Virus record (IMG/VR): IMGVR_UViG_3300012039_000021
Coordinates: 1-35,600 of that record
Strand: one strand, 5' to 3'
Length of the DNA stretch: 35,600 nt
DNA from: a virus
Under the pieces are notes generated by a model. The model saw only the letters and a list, made by a program, of their open reading frames with translations. It was not told where the DNA came from and did not search any database. This document shows, in pieces, positions 24,875-32,383 of the stretch (its first letter is position 1; each line of letters starts with the position of its first letter). A program made the position numbers and the translations under genes.

Positions 24875-25711
24875 AGAGTCTTTTTTATCTAACCACTTGA
24901 TTGTTTTATTCAGAATAAACTTATCAGTCATCACTCTATCTTCAATCGTGTTTCCAGCATTGTGAGGCGTGACGATTAGATTTGGGATATCGCGAGGCAG
25001 GATTCCACGGTCTGCCACAACATCAAGAGCTGCTCCGGCGATACGTCTTTCACTGAGAGCTTCATAAAGAGCCCACTCATCCACCACACTAGCTCGTGAG
25101 GTGTTGATAAAATAGGCCGTCTCTTTCATGAGTCCGATTAGCTTCTTGCTAACCAGGCCTTCATTATCTCTTGATTCAGGAACATGCACAGAAATGAAGT
25201 CACTCTCTTTAAAAAGAACTTCAATAGAGCCCTCGTGCTTATCCACAGGATAGACTTCCATTCCAAAGCCACGAGCGATTTGTTCGACGTGTTTACCAAT
25301 TCGACCATATCCAAGAATCCCAATTGTCTTGCCAGACAAGAGGTGCCCAATAGAGGCTCCTGGTCTCATTAGTCTAAAGATGAGCGCAAAGACAAATTCA
25401 GATACAGACTTTACGTGTTTTAGAAAATCGCCCTCTCCCCTTAAAGAGACAAGACCGATTCTGTGCTCTTCTAACTCTGCTGTGATATGTGTGTGTCCTG
25501 TGTTTGCTGAGACAACAACCTCAAGATTTTCGAATCTATTTATTAGGGCCTCATCCACCTCGACTCTGTGATCTATAACAAGCACTCTGATTGCTTTTGC
25601 GATTGGGCCCTTGTCAGCGATCCTAAAGACTGGGCCGATCTCGCGCCACCTGTCATAAAACCCCGGGTCATGTGGATTGTTTGTAGCTAGGACTAGTACA
25701 GGTCGTGGCAT
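24863..25711 (-). CDS. D-2-hydroxyacid dehydrogenase-like protein
   Basis: A 282-residue member of the D-isomer-specific 2-hydroxyacid dehydrogenase family (SerA/lactate dehydrogenase type). The NAD-binding fold has GYGRIG (134-139) followed by Asp157 at the end of the second strand. The catalytic Arg is R206 in NTSRASVVDE and the His is H250 in VTPHNAGNT. At the place of the usual catalytic Glu (the E of DVFxxEP) this protein has DVVADRG, so Arg235 stands there. It is also shorter than the usual 310-330 residues. It is the only gene on the minus strand between 6469 and 33364, next to the nonulosonic-acid block. It might make or consume a hydroxyacid for surface sugars, or have lost catalysis. 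No Shine-Dalgarno is visible. Confidence 0.8.
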   Translation of the reverse strand: MPRPVLVLATNNPHDPGFYDRWREIGPVFRIADKGPIAKAIRVLVIDHRVEVDEALINRFENLEVVVSANTGHTHITAELEEHRIGLVSLRGEGDFLKHVKSVSEFVFALIFRLMRPGASIGHLLSGKTIGILGYGRIGKHVEQIARGFGMEVYPVDKHEGSIEVLFKESDFISVHVPESRDNEGLVSKKLIGLMKETAYFINTSRASVVDEWALYEALSERRIAGAALDVVADRGILPRDIPNLIVTPHNAGNTIEDRVMTDKFILNKTIKWLDKKDSLRT

Positions 25712-25727
25712 CTGTTGCTGATTTTAG

Positions 25728-25756
25728 TTGATTTTTATTAACATTGCTTATTAAAT
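25728..25756 (+). promoter_or_regulatory. putative promoter of the glycan/lysis operon
   Basis: TTGATT (25728-25733), 17-nt spacer and TTAAAT (25751-25756) lie in the AT-rich divergent gap before the methyltransferase gene, with a predicted start near 25763 and AGAGG 4-8 nt before the ATG at 25777. Each hexamer matches consensus at four positions, so this is moderate evidence. Confidence 0.4.
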
Positions 25757-25776
25757 CTTAACAAACAGAGGATAGA

Positions 25777-26721
25777 ATGCCATCGGAAGAGCTTTCTACG
25801 TACGAACAAGATGTTAATGAGTTTTTCACCCGACTAAGGCCGGATGATTTTGAAGCGGCGCACTGTTTGTTTTGTGGCCAAAACCCAAAGTCCCAAGTCC
25901 TATTTAAAACAAAAACAATCGAAATATCTCGCTGCTCTTGTGGGTTTGTCTATAACTCAAGGCAGCCAAAGCTTTATAAGCTAAACGAATTCTATCAGAG
26001 ATCTAGCGCCATCAATGTCTGGGCAAAACTTAAGACTTCTCAATCCGAGCTAGAAAGGCAGCAGCGTAAGTTTGGGCAAGCGGCGCTATGGCTAGCGAAC
26101 TCAAAAGCGAAATCGGTCCTCGATGTAGGCTGTGGGAACGGCGTGTTCCTTCGTGGTCTAAAAGAACTTAATCATAAAATTGAAGTGTGTGGCATCGATC
26201 AGAGCGCAGCAGCAATTCAAGAGTGTCATAACCAAGATATCCCGGCGCACAATCAGAGCATTGTGGACTTTTTCCAGGACAATAAGAAGGAATGGGATGC
26301 GATCACCTTATGGGGATGTCTTGAGCATTTAAAGGATCCTGTCGCACAGCTTCGACTGATTGCTAAAAAGATCAGCGTAAACGGAGTCCTTGTGGTGTGT
26401 GTCCCGAACGTGGCGTCACGCGTGGTGAGGATGCTTTGGGATAAATGCTTTACGTTTTGCCCTCAGCACCTTTGGTACTTCGATGGGCATACACTCGTGC
26501 GTCTCTTAGACGAAGTGGGCTTCTCAATCGTTAGACGCCAGACAATAGAGCCCGAAAGCCTACCTATCATGAAATACACCCATGGGTTTCAACCATATCA
26601 AGACTTACCAGCGTGGGCTGAATCTAGGTACACGCCTCAGCCGCTTGTGGAGCATTATGACAAGACAATCCTAGATGCTAACGAAGGATACAAGCTTGTC
26701 TATATAGCGAGGAAGCGATGA
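25777..26721 (+). CDS. SAM-dependent methyltransferase with N-terminal zinc motif
   Basis: A 314-residue class I methyltransferase of the Methyltransf_23 style. Residues 30-55 hold a putative zinc site (CLFC at 30-33 and CSC at 53-55). Motif I VLDVGCGNG is at 114-122, Asp141 ends strand 2, and the post-motif GCLEHLKDP is at 180-188. HLWYFD (231-236) is typical of methyltransferases found in surface-sugar gene clusters. It heads the operon with NeuA, NeuC, Maf and NeuB, and its stop overlaps the NeuA start (ATGA at 26718). The likely acceptor is a sugar of the same pathway, for example an O-methyl on the nonulosonic acid or on a nucleotide sugar. That is inference from neighbours. Confidence 0.75.
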   Translation: MPSEELSTYEQDVNEFFTRLRPDDFEAAHCLFCGQNPKSQVLFKTKTIEISRCSCGFVYNSRQPKLYKLNEFYQRSSAINVWAKLKTSQSELERQQRKFGQAALWLANSKAKSVLDVGCGNGVFLRGLKELNHKIEVCGIDQSAAAIQECHNQDIPAHNQSIVDFFQDNKKEWDAITLWGCLEHLKDPVAQLRLIAKKISVNGVLVVCVPNVASRVVRMLWDKCFTFCPQHLWYFDGHTLVRLLDEVGFSIVRRQTIEPESLPIMKYTHGFQPYQDLPAWAESRYTPQPLVEHYDKTILDANEGYKLVYIARKR

Positions 26722-27389
26722 ATCATGTCGCTCTTATCCCAGCTAGGGCTGGCTCGAAGAGCATTATAAATAAGAACCTTCAGCGGCTTGGATCACATAC
26801 GATCGTAGACCGCGCTATCTCATCGGCAAAAAGTTTTGGAAAGTTTAGTAAAATAATACTCTCGACCGACATTCAGTGTTTGGTTGACCAATACTTGGGT
26901 TCAAGCGAGGTGATACTGAGGCCGCGTCCTGAGGCCTTATGCACAGACGACGCTCTGATGCGGGACGTATTGCTAGATGCGATCGACGCCCTTAAGCTTC
27001 CAGCCGATGCGTGGATATGGATTTTACAACCGACTTCTCCCTTTAGGAAACAATCAGACTATCACCACATCGAAGAGCTTCTTAGTCTTAGGGGAACTGG
27101 CTCTGTCATATCTGTTAAACCTGTTGGCGCTCACCATCCTAATCGGTGCTACTCGATAAAGATGCGCTCCCTGTACCCCATCGGGTACACCAATTTTAAG
27201 AACAAACAAGATCTTGATTTAATCTACACTAGGTCTGGAAATTACTACGTCGTCCAGTGTGGGAGATTTAAAAAACAAAAAGACTTTTATTTAAAGAAAT
27301 GCAGACCTTTCGTTGTCTCTGAAAAAGACGGGATCAATATAGACAACGAGATGGATCTTCTTTTGGCTAGGGCTATATTCAATGAGTAA
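26718..27389 (+). CDS. neuA: CMP-nonulosonic acid (sialic acid) cytidylyltransferase
   Basis: A 223-residue nucleotidyltransferase of the CMP-KDO/CMP-NeuAc synthetase family. The N-terminal CTP-binding motif IPARAGSKSIINKN (7-20) is intact. LQPTSPFR (103-110) and the later RSGNYYVV (172-179) and GINIDNEMDL (205-214) are the family's conserved elements. It activates a nonulosonic acid with CTP to CMP-sugar and pyrophosphate. The 220-230-residue length equals bacterial NeuA/LegF/PseF enzymes without fused domains. Which acid (Neu5Ac, legionaminic, pseudaminic) cannot be decided from motifs. NeuC and NeuB nearby favour Neu5Ac- or Leg-type chemistry. Confidence 0.88.
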   Translation: MNHVALIPARAGSKSIINKNLQRLGSHTIVDRAISSAKSFGKFSKIILSTDIQCLVDQYLGSSEVILRPRPEALCTDDALMRDVLLDAIDALKLPADAWIWILQPTSPFRKQSDYHHIEELLSLRGTGSVISVKPVGAHHPNRCYSIKMRSLYPIGYTNFKNKQDLDLIYTRSGNYYVVQCGRFKKQKDFYLKKCRPFVVSEKDGINIDNEMDLLLARAIFNE

Positions 27390-27744
27390 TGTCTTTAGTT
27401 ACCCCCTTACACAAGATCTAAATAAGAATAACGCCAAGATGGTTTTTAAAAGGGGCAAGGGAATCCGGTTTGGATTAAGACCAGGCTATCGAAGGTCGCT
27501 TACTGACCTAGCCATGGCGCTTGAGTGTTTCTATAGAGGCGTACCCTTTAAACCAAAAACAAAGACCTGGCTTAACCTAAAAGTCTTTAAACCAAACAAT
27601 AGATCTGACGCCGTAAACTTTGTGGATGGCATCAGCGATGCTCTCAAGAAGGCCATCAAGATAGACGATCGTTATTATTCAATGATTATTGATTGGGAAA
27701 TAGACAAAGAACAGCCGCGCTTTGAGCTAGTCGTATGGCAGTAA
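27382..27744 (+). CDS. rusA: RusA-family Holliday-junction resolvase
   Basis: A 120-residue protein whose second half shows the RusA pattern: a Lys-rich strand, SDAVNFVDGISDALKKAI (75-92) with conserved Asp76, Asn79, Asp82 and Asp86, then IDDRY (94-98) and a final strand ending LVVWQ. The acidic residues bind the metal for symmetric cutting of four-way junctions. It is a standard phage recombination enzyme but sits inside the nonulosonic-acid operon, overlapping NeuA by 8 nt and NeuC by 10 nt. It would debranch replicating phage DNA before packaging. Confidence 0.78.
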   Translation: MSNVFSYPLTQDLNKNNAKMVFKRGKGIRFGLRPGYRRSLTDLAMALECFYRGVPFKPKTKTWLNLKVFKPNNRSDAVNFVDGISDALKKAIKIDDRYYSMIIDWEIDKEQPRFELVVWQ

Positions 27745-29063
27745 ACATGCGTTATGTAACAAATTTCAATCACCCAGAGATAAAGAGAAAGCTCTGTCTC
27801 GCTATTTTCAATAGGGCCACTTATTCTAGATGTAAGAGCCTTATTGATGAGATTGCTCTCGTTGAGTGGCTCGACTTGACAGTGGTTCTGTCTAGTAGCC
27901 TGCTCATGGAGGAATTTGGCAATGCTAGCAACTATATTAGCGGTAACAACAGTCGTGTTAATTACCATTGTATTAGGGTTGATCTCGCAGGATATTCGCA
28001 CAATGATTCAGCGAAAGCTTCCGGAGAAATTGTTTCAAAATTTAGCGATTACCTGTCTAACAATTCTTTCGATGCTGTCATACTTGTTGCTGATCGATTT
28101 GAGGTACTTCCTGCAGCCATTGCTGCAAGCTATAACAACATCCCAATAATCCACCTTCAGGGTGGGGAGATAACGGGAAATATAGACGACAAGGTCAGAT
28201 GGGCAGTCTCGCAATTAGCTGATTATCATTTCTGTTGTACGAACCTTGCCAAGAAATATTTAATCGAGCACGGAGAACAAGCAGCCAGAGTCTTTGATGT
28301 CGGGTGTCCGTCTTTAGATTTGCTTCATGCTCTTCGTATAAAGAGGCGTGTGCCAAGAGAGCGATACTGTATCTCAATATTTCATCCGGAGACTGAAAGT
28401 GCGGACGAGGCTTACGAACAAACCAAGATAGTCATGTCAGCGACGATGGCTTATTGCGCTAAGGAAGGCGTAATTTGTCATTGGTATTGGCCAAACCCAG
28501 ACCCAGGTCGAGAGAACGTGGTTCAATATTTAAAAGAAGCTGAGAAGGAGTTCCCTTTTTATTTAAAGAAGGCCATCAATATGCAGCCGGATCAGTTCCT
28601 GCGTAGCTTGGCTGGGGCAAGACTTGTTGTTGGGAACTCAAGCTGTGGGATTAGGGAGTGTTCTTTCCTCGGCGTGCCTGCTGTAAACGTTGGACAGCGC
28701 CAACGAATCAGAGAGCGCGCTCAAAACATAGTGGACGTGAAATATGGTGCAGATGAAATCCTAAGCGCCCTTGTCTATCAAGACGATATGCTTAGATACA
28801 CTCCAAGCTATCTCTATGGGAACGGACTCGCTGCTAGGGCGATGGTTAGATATCTTCTGCGTATCGACTACACTCTAAAGAGCCACATCACATATCCATT
28901 ACAGGCAAAGTTTAGATCAGAGCATTTTGGAGAGGGACGTTTCAGGCTTCAAAATAAACACAAACGAGCAAGTTATAAATCGGGGGATCAACATGGAACA
29001 GAAGTCTCAAGGCACGGCAACACCCAAGAAGAAGATACAGGAGCCGAACCTAAGCCTTTATAA
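27735..29063 (+). CDS. neuC: UDP-GlcNAc 2-epimerase (hydrolysing), NeuC-type
   Basis: A 442-residue GT-B-fold epimerase. VADRFEVLPAAIAAS (118-132), IIHLQGGEITGNIDD (138-152) and VVGNSSCGIRECSFLGVPAVN (298-318, read in parts) are the hallmarks of hydrolysing UDP-GlcNAc 2-epimerases of sialic/legionaminic acid pathways. The enzyme makes ManNAc (or a related sugar) and UDP. The family usually ends near residue 390. The last 40 residues (from about 402) are charged and low-complexity and overlap the start of the Maf gene in another frame, so they look like an extended tail. The first codons overlap RusA. A second ATG at codon 5 is an alternative start. Confidence 0.85.
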   Translation: MAVNMRYVTNFNHPEIKRKLCLAIFNRATYSRCKSLIDEIALVEWLDLTVVLSSSLLMEEFGNASNYISGNNSRVNYHCIRVDLAGYSHNDSAKASGEIVSKFSDYLSNNSFDAVILVADRFEVLPAAIAASYNNIPIIHLQGGEITGNIDDKVRWAVSQLADYHFCCTNLAKKYLIEHGEQAARVFDVGCPSLDLLHALRIKRRVPRERYCISIFHPETESADEAYEQTKIVMSATMAYCAKEGVICHWYWPNPDPGRENVVQYLKEAEKEFPFYLKKAINMQPDQFLRSLAGARLVVGNSSCGIRECSFLGVPAVNVGQRQRIRERAQNIVDVKYGADEILSALVYQDDMLRYTPSYLYGNGLAARAMVRYLLRIDYTLKSHITYPLQAKFRSEHFGEGRFRLQNKHKRASYKSGDQHGTEVSRHGNTQEEDTGAEPKPL

Positions 29064-30930
29064 AGCAAATCTAGAGGTTCTAGGTAGGGATATGGCTGGT
29101 CTTCTGATGAAGAATCCTGAGAGGCCTATCGCTATCGAGCACGACATCAAAGTACAGGGCCTCAAAAACCCAAACTACCTTGTGATTGTGGGCTTCTCTA
29201 CAACAAAGATCCTAGACAACGCGATGCTCGCTGTTGATAAATCTGGGCGCTACAAAGAAATAACCTATATCGTTATCATTGAGCCAGATCTTGGGGTTTT
29301 TCACCAGACAGTTCGTAGAGAGTGGATTAGGCCACTTGCTGAAAACAAAAGAATTGACATGCTTATTGGTGTACAGCCACAGGACTTAGTCCCACATCTT
29401 TACAATATATTTTCTAAAACTGATGACGCCGCTGGGTGTAGGGCCGCTAGGGCCCAGCAACCAGAGGTTATATTCGATCCGTTTGTTTATCCAAATACGC
29501 CCGAAGGAAAAATGCATCCTGTGGTAGACGCCTGCGCAAAGGCTGTGGCCGATGCTTCTAACCAAGTATTTCAAGCCATGGGTTGTGCTAGCGATAGCTT
29601 CTTTAGGTGGGAACAAACAGTTAGAAATGAAAAGAACCTGGCTAATTGTCATAGAATAGAGCCTCTATTTGATAAGTTTAAAGAGTACCCTGTCGTTGTC
29701 CTTGGTGCTGGGCCGTCTCTTAAAGACTTCATTTATTATTGTAAGGAGTACGATCTAGAAAACAACAGCCTTATTATCGCTTGCGACGCAGCTCTTGGTC
29801 TTCTCCTTGAGAACAACATCAAGCCACATATTGTCACTCGGTGTGAAAGAAAGTTTACAAGCATCTTTAAGGGAGTTACTCGTGAAAAAACTGGGGGCGT
29901 TTACTATGCTGCTTATCCGTGGACTGATCCAAATTATTTCGATCTTTTTGATAATTCTTTTATGCTCTTTAGGGATAATGGCGTTTGCAAGTGGTCTGGT
30001 TACAATCCGGGATCGGTTAACGGGGGGGTTTCATCCGCTAACGCTGCCCTGGAATTAGCGTATCTCTTAAACGCTAAAGAAATTGTTCTGTCCGGAGTCG
30101 ATCTCTGTTTCATTGGAGAGAAGTCCCACATCGATGGGACAGAGGTCGAATTCGACGTAGAGAAATCAAAACCTAAGTGGTTCCAAATCAAGGGCAACAA
30201 TGGGGAACTTGTGACTACTATCCCCGTTTGGTTTCGTTGTTTAAACGAGTATTGCCACTCGATCATGAAGCACGCTAGTCGTAACATACAGGTCTATAAC
30301 ACATCAGATAAGGGCGTTAGAATTGATGGAACAAAATTTGAGCCATGGTCTGAGCTTAAGCCTCTCTTCACAAAGAAGGTGAACCCTGCTTTTAAAATGC
30401 TTGGCTTGCTTGAAAAACATAATCAAAATTATACCGATACGTATCTTGCTAACAAAAAGAAGCTTGCTGAATTTTTAAAAGAAGCGTCTTCGGCATTTGA
30501 AAAGCTAAACCTAAATATTAGAGACCTGATGCTGATTTATCGAAGGGAAGAAGAAAAGCTTATTCAAAGGCTGTCTGAGAACGTAAACCCAGAAAGTTTT
30601 TTTGATATTATAGACCAAGCCAAGAAGAGTCTTTCTGTTTGTATTCAGGAGCCATGTCGCTTAATCGATTCAGCTAAACAGAAGTATTTTACGGCTGGCC
30701 AATTTAGCATGTCTGTTCTTGATATCTGTCAGGTGGATTATTTCATTGCAGAGAACAAATCGTCTTCTCTAAAAAACCTAATCTCAAACGAGCATGAGCG
30801 ACTTAAACAATACGTGAACATATGGATGAATTTTATCCTTACCGCCAAACACTATTGTGACCAGATGGCGAAGCTTATGATTGATGGCCCAAACCAAGAA
30901 GTGGATTTTAAAGAGAAGATCCCAGAATGA
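28993..30930 (+). CDS. Maf/DUF115-type nonulosonic acid glycosyltransferase
   Basis: A 645-residue protein of the motility-accessory-factor (MAF_flag10/DUF115, MptE-like Rossmann) family. The core has VVVLGAGPSLKDF (234-246), the family's nucleotide-sugar-binding glycine loop, then LIIACDAALG, NNIKPHIVTRCERK, NGGVSSANAALELAYLL and IVLSGVDLCF with SHIDGTE. N- and C-terminal helical regions fit the usual three-domain plan. Maf proteins transfer CMP-activated pseudaminic, legionaminic or sialic acid to Ser/Thr of flagellin. The frame is open from 28927, but GGGGGAT before the ATG at 28993 is the clear ribosome-binding site. It lies between NeuC and NeuB and overlaps NeuB (ATGA). The target in this phage is unknown. 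Confidence 0.8.
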   Translation: MEQKSQGTATPKKKIQEPNLSLYKANLEVLGRDMAGLLMKNPERPIAIEHDIKVQGLKNPNYLVIVGFSTTKILDNAMLAVDKSGRYKEITYIVIIEPDLGVFHQTVRREWIRPLAENKRIDMLIGVQPQDLVPHLYNIFSKTDDAAGCRAARAQQPEVIFDPFVYPNTPEGKMHPVVDACAKAVADASNQVFQAMGCASDSFFRWEQTVRNEKNLANCHRIEPLFDKFKEYPVVVLGAGPSLKDFIYYCKEYDLENNSLIIACDAALGLLLENNIKPHIVTRCERKFTSIFKGVTREKTGGVYYAAYPWTDPNYFDLFDNSFMLFRDNGVCKWSGYNPGSVNGGVSSANAALELAYLLNAKEIVLSGVDLCFIGEKSHIDGTEVEFDVEKSKPKWFQIKGNNGELVTTIPVWFRCLNEYCHSIMKHASRNIQVYNTSDKGVRIDGTKFEPWSELKPLFTKKVNPAFKMLGLLEKHNQNYTDTYLANKKKLAEFLKEASSAFEKLNLNIRDLMLIYRREEEKLIQRLSENVNPESFFDIIDQAKKSLSVCIQEPCRLIDSAKQKYFTAGQFSMSVLDICQVDYFIAENKSSSLKNLISNEHERLKQYVNIWMNFILTAKHYCDQMAKLMIDGPNQEVDFKEKIPE

Positions 30931-31739
30931 TAATAGCGGAAGCTTGCCAGAACCATAACGGAGACATGCATTTACTCCATGATATGGTCTTTAAGGCAGC
31001 AGAGGCTGGCGCGGCCTTTATTAAAATCCAAACATTCTTTGCTGATGATTTGTCTCCCGAGTGGCAGACGGATCATAAGCGCATCAAGGGAAATGAGATC
31101 TCATGGAAGGATCATGAGAACTTTGCCATGTGGTGTGCTGAGGCTGGCATTGCACCAATGACGACAATCTATGATTTTAAATATGCAAAACAGCTTCAAG
31201 ACCTTGGGTTTAAATATATAAAGATTGGTTCGCCTCAGTCCACAAACTCTGATCTTTTAAAGAAACTAATCATCACCGGGTTTAAAGTCATCGTGTCTAC
31301 TGGCGGTCGTAAACTAAAAGATGCGGTGCCTGTGTTCCCAGTGCACGCCGTGCTCCACTGTGTGAGCGCTTACCCGCACTCTCCTTTTCAAAGCGATTTA
31401 GCAAGAATGCTTGAGATAAAAAAATACTATCCATCGGCGCATATTGGATTTTCAGACCACTCAGATCCGGTGGTTCACATGTGGGACATGCCATCTAAAT
31501 TAGCGATGTATCTTGGGGCTCACTATATTGAGAGGCACTTTACGCTTTTGCCTCGTAACGAAACAAAAGACGGGTGTGTTTCAATCACATTTGATCAACT
31601 CAAAGAGCTTGTTAGGTTTGAGAAGCTCTCTAAAGAACAGCAATTCGAAGAGAGGCCCATGTTTGGTCTCTTTTCTTGTCCTAAAGAGCAATCAGAGTAT
31701 GATTTAATCAAACGATTTGAGGAGAGATGGAGAAAATAG
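30927..31739 (+). CDS. neuB: nonulosonic acid synthase, NeuB-type, lacking the SAF domain
   Basis: A 270-residue TIM-barrel synthase that condenses PEP with ManNAc or a related hexosamine. It has IAEACQNHNGD (3-13), IKIQTF (32-37), IKIGSPQ (98-104), VIVSTGG (121-127), HCVSAYP (144-150), GFSDHSD (174-180, metal His178) and GAHYIERHFTL (197-207, His204). Family members are about 340-350 residues with a C-terminal antifreeze-like SAF domain that caps the active site of the partner in the dimer. Here the protein ends right after the barrel. The gene starts inside the Maf stop (ATGA) and overlaps the amidase gene by 13 nt. With NeuC and NeuA it completes the pathway. Confidence 0.85.
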   Translation: MIIAEACQNHNGDMHLLHDMVFKAAEAGAAFIKIQTFFADDLSPEWQTDHKRIKGNEISWKDHENFAMWCAEAGIAPMTTIYDFKYAKQLQDLGFKYIKIGSPQSTNSDLLKKLIITGFKVIVSTGGRKLKDAVPVFPVHAVLHCVSAYPHSPFQSDLARMLEIKKYYPSAHIGFSDHSDPVVHMWDMPSKLAMYLGAHYIERHFTLLPRNETKDGCVSITFDQLKELVRFEKLSKEQQFEERPMFGLFSCPKEQSEYDLIKRFEERWRK

Positions 31740-32191
31740 CCGCCATTAAACCGTATCGAATTACCATTCACTGCTCTGCTTCTCAGAACAATAAACCATT
31801 CTGGGCAAAAGATATCATCTCGCTACATCAACAAAAGGGCTGGACAACAATGGGCTACCATCTAGTTATACAGCCATCAGGTGAGGTCGAGCCTGGTCGT
31901 CCGTTAAATGAGCAGGGCGCCCATGTGGTCTCCGATAACGAGGGGAATATTGGGATTTGTATGGTTGGCAATGACAAATTCACGGCTCTTCAGTTTGAGG
32001 CTTTAAGGCGTCAGCTTGATTCAATCACGAGGTGTTTTGATATCCCAAGGTATAAAATCTATTGCCATAACCAGTTTTTCTCTGCTCAAAAACAAGGGAA
32101 GACCTGCCCAAACATTTCTATAAACGAGCTTCTTTGTTGGTACATCCTTCATGATGAAGGCGCCATCGCTCCATATTTATTAAACGTTTAA
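31727..32191 (+). CDS. endolysin, N-acetylmuramoyl-L-alanine amidase
   Basis: A 154-residue type-2 amidase/PGRP-fold enzyme like T7 lysozyme. The zinc ligands are His15 (TIHCSAS), His114 (YCHNQF) and Cys127 (KTCPN), with Tyr44 in GYHLVI and Lys125 at the positions of the T7 catalytic Tyr and Lys. GRPLNEQGAHVV (58-68) is also typical. It cuts the amide between MurNAc and L-Ala. There is no signal peptide, so release needs a holin. It overlaps the NeuB stop by 13 nt, tying lysis to the glycan genes in one transcript. AGGAGAG lies before the ATG. Confidence 0.9.
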   Translation: MEKIAAIKPYRITIHCSASQNNKPFWAKDIISLHQQKGWTTMGYHLVIQPSGEVEPGRPLNEQGAHVVSDNEGNIGICMVGNDKFTALQFEALRRQLDSITRCFDIPRYKIYCHNQFFSAQKQGKTCPNISINELLCWYILHDEGAIAPYLLNV

Positions 32192-32204
32192 AGGAGATAG
32201 ACGT

Positions 32205-32375
32205 ATGTGTGATGATTTTTTATTGCTAGTGATTACGCTTATGGGCGTTGGATGGCTTCTCACAAGAAGGGGAGCCATTATGCGGGAGTTGTGTTTTAGA
32301 GGAAGGGGGAAGCGGTTCATGAAAAAGGCAAAAAAGAAGACTAAAAAAGCTAAAGTGAAGAAGTCCAGTTATTAA
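32205..32375 (+). CDS. 56-residue membrane protein with lysine-rich tail
   Basis: A short gene starting ATG at 32205 after AAAGGAGAT. Residues 4-20 (DFLLLVITLMGVGWLLT) form one membrane helix. The rest is strongly basic, ending in a 17-residue stretch that is mostly lysine. It follows the endolysin directly, where holin, antiholin or spanin partners occur. An internal ATG at 32320 has GGAAGGGGG shortly upstream and would give a separate 18-residue Lys-rich peptide in the same frame. The function is not known. Confidence 0.55.
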   Translation: MCDDFLLLVITLMGVGWLLTRRGAIMRELCFRGRGKRFMKKAKKKTKKAKVKKSSY

Positions 32376-32383
32376 AGAAGAAG

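Noticed and set aside
28927-28992. Upstream extension of the Maf gene start
   Set aside because: The ATG at 28993 has GGGGGAT at normal spacing, and the extra 22 residues would deepen the overlap with NeuC without adding domain sequence.
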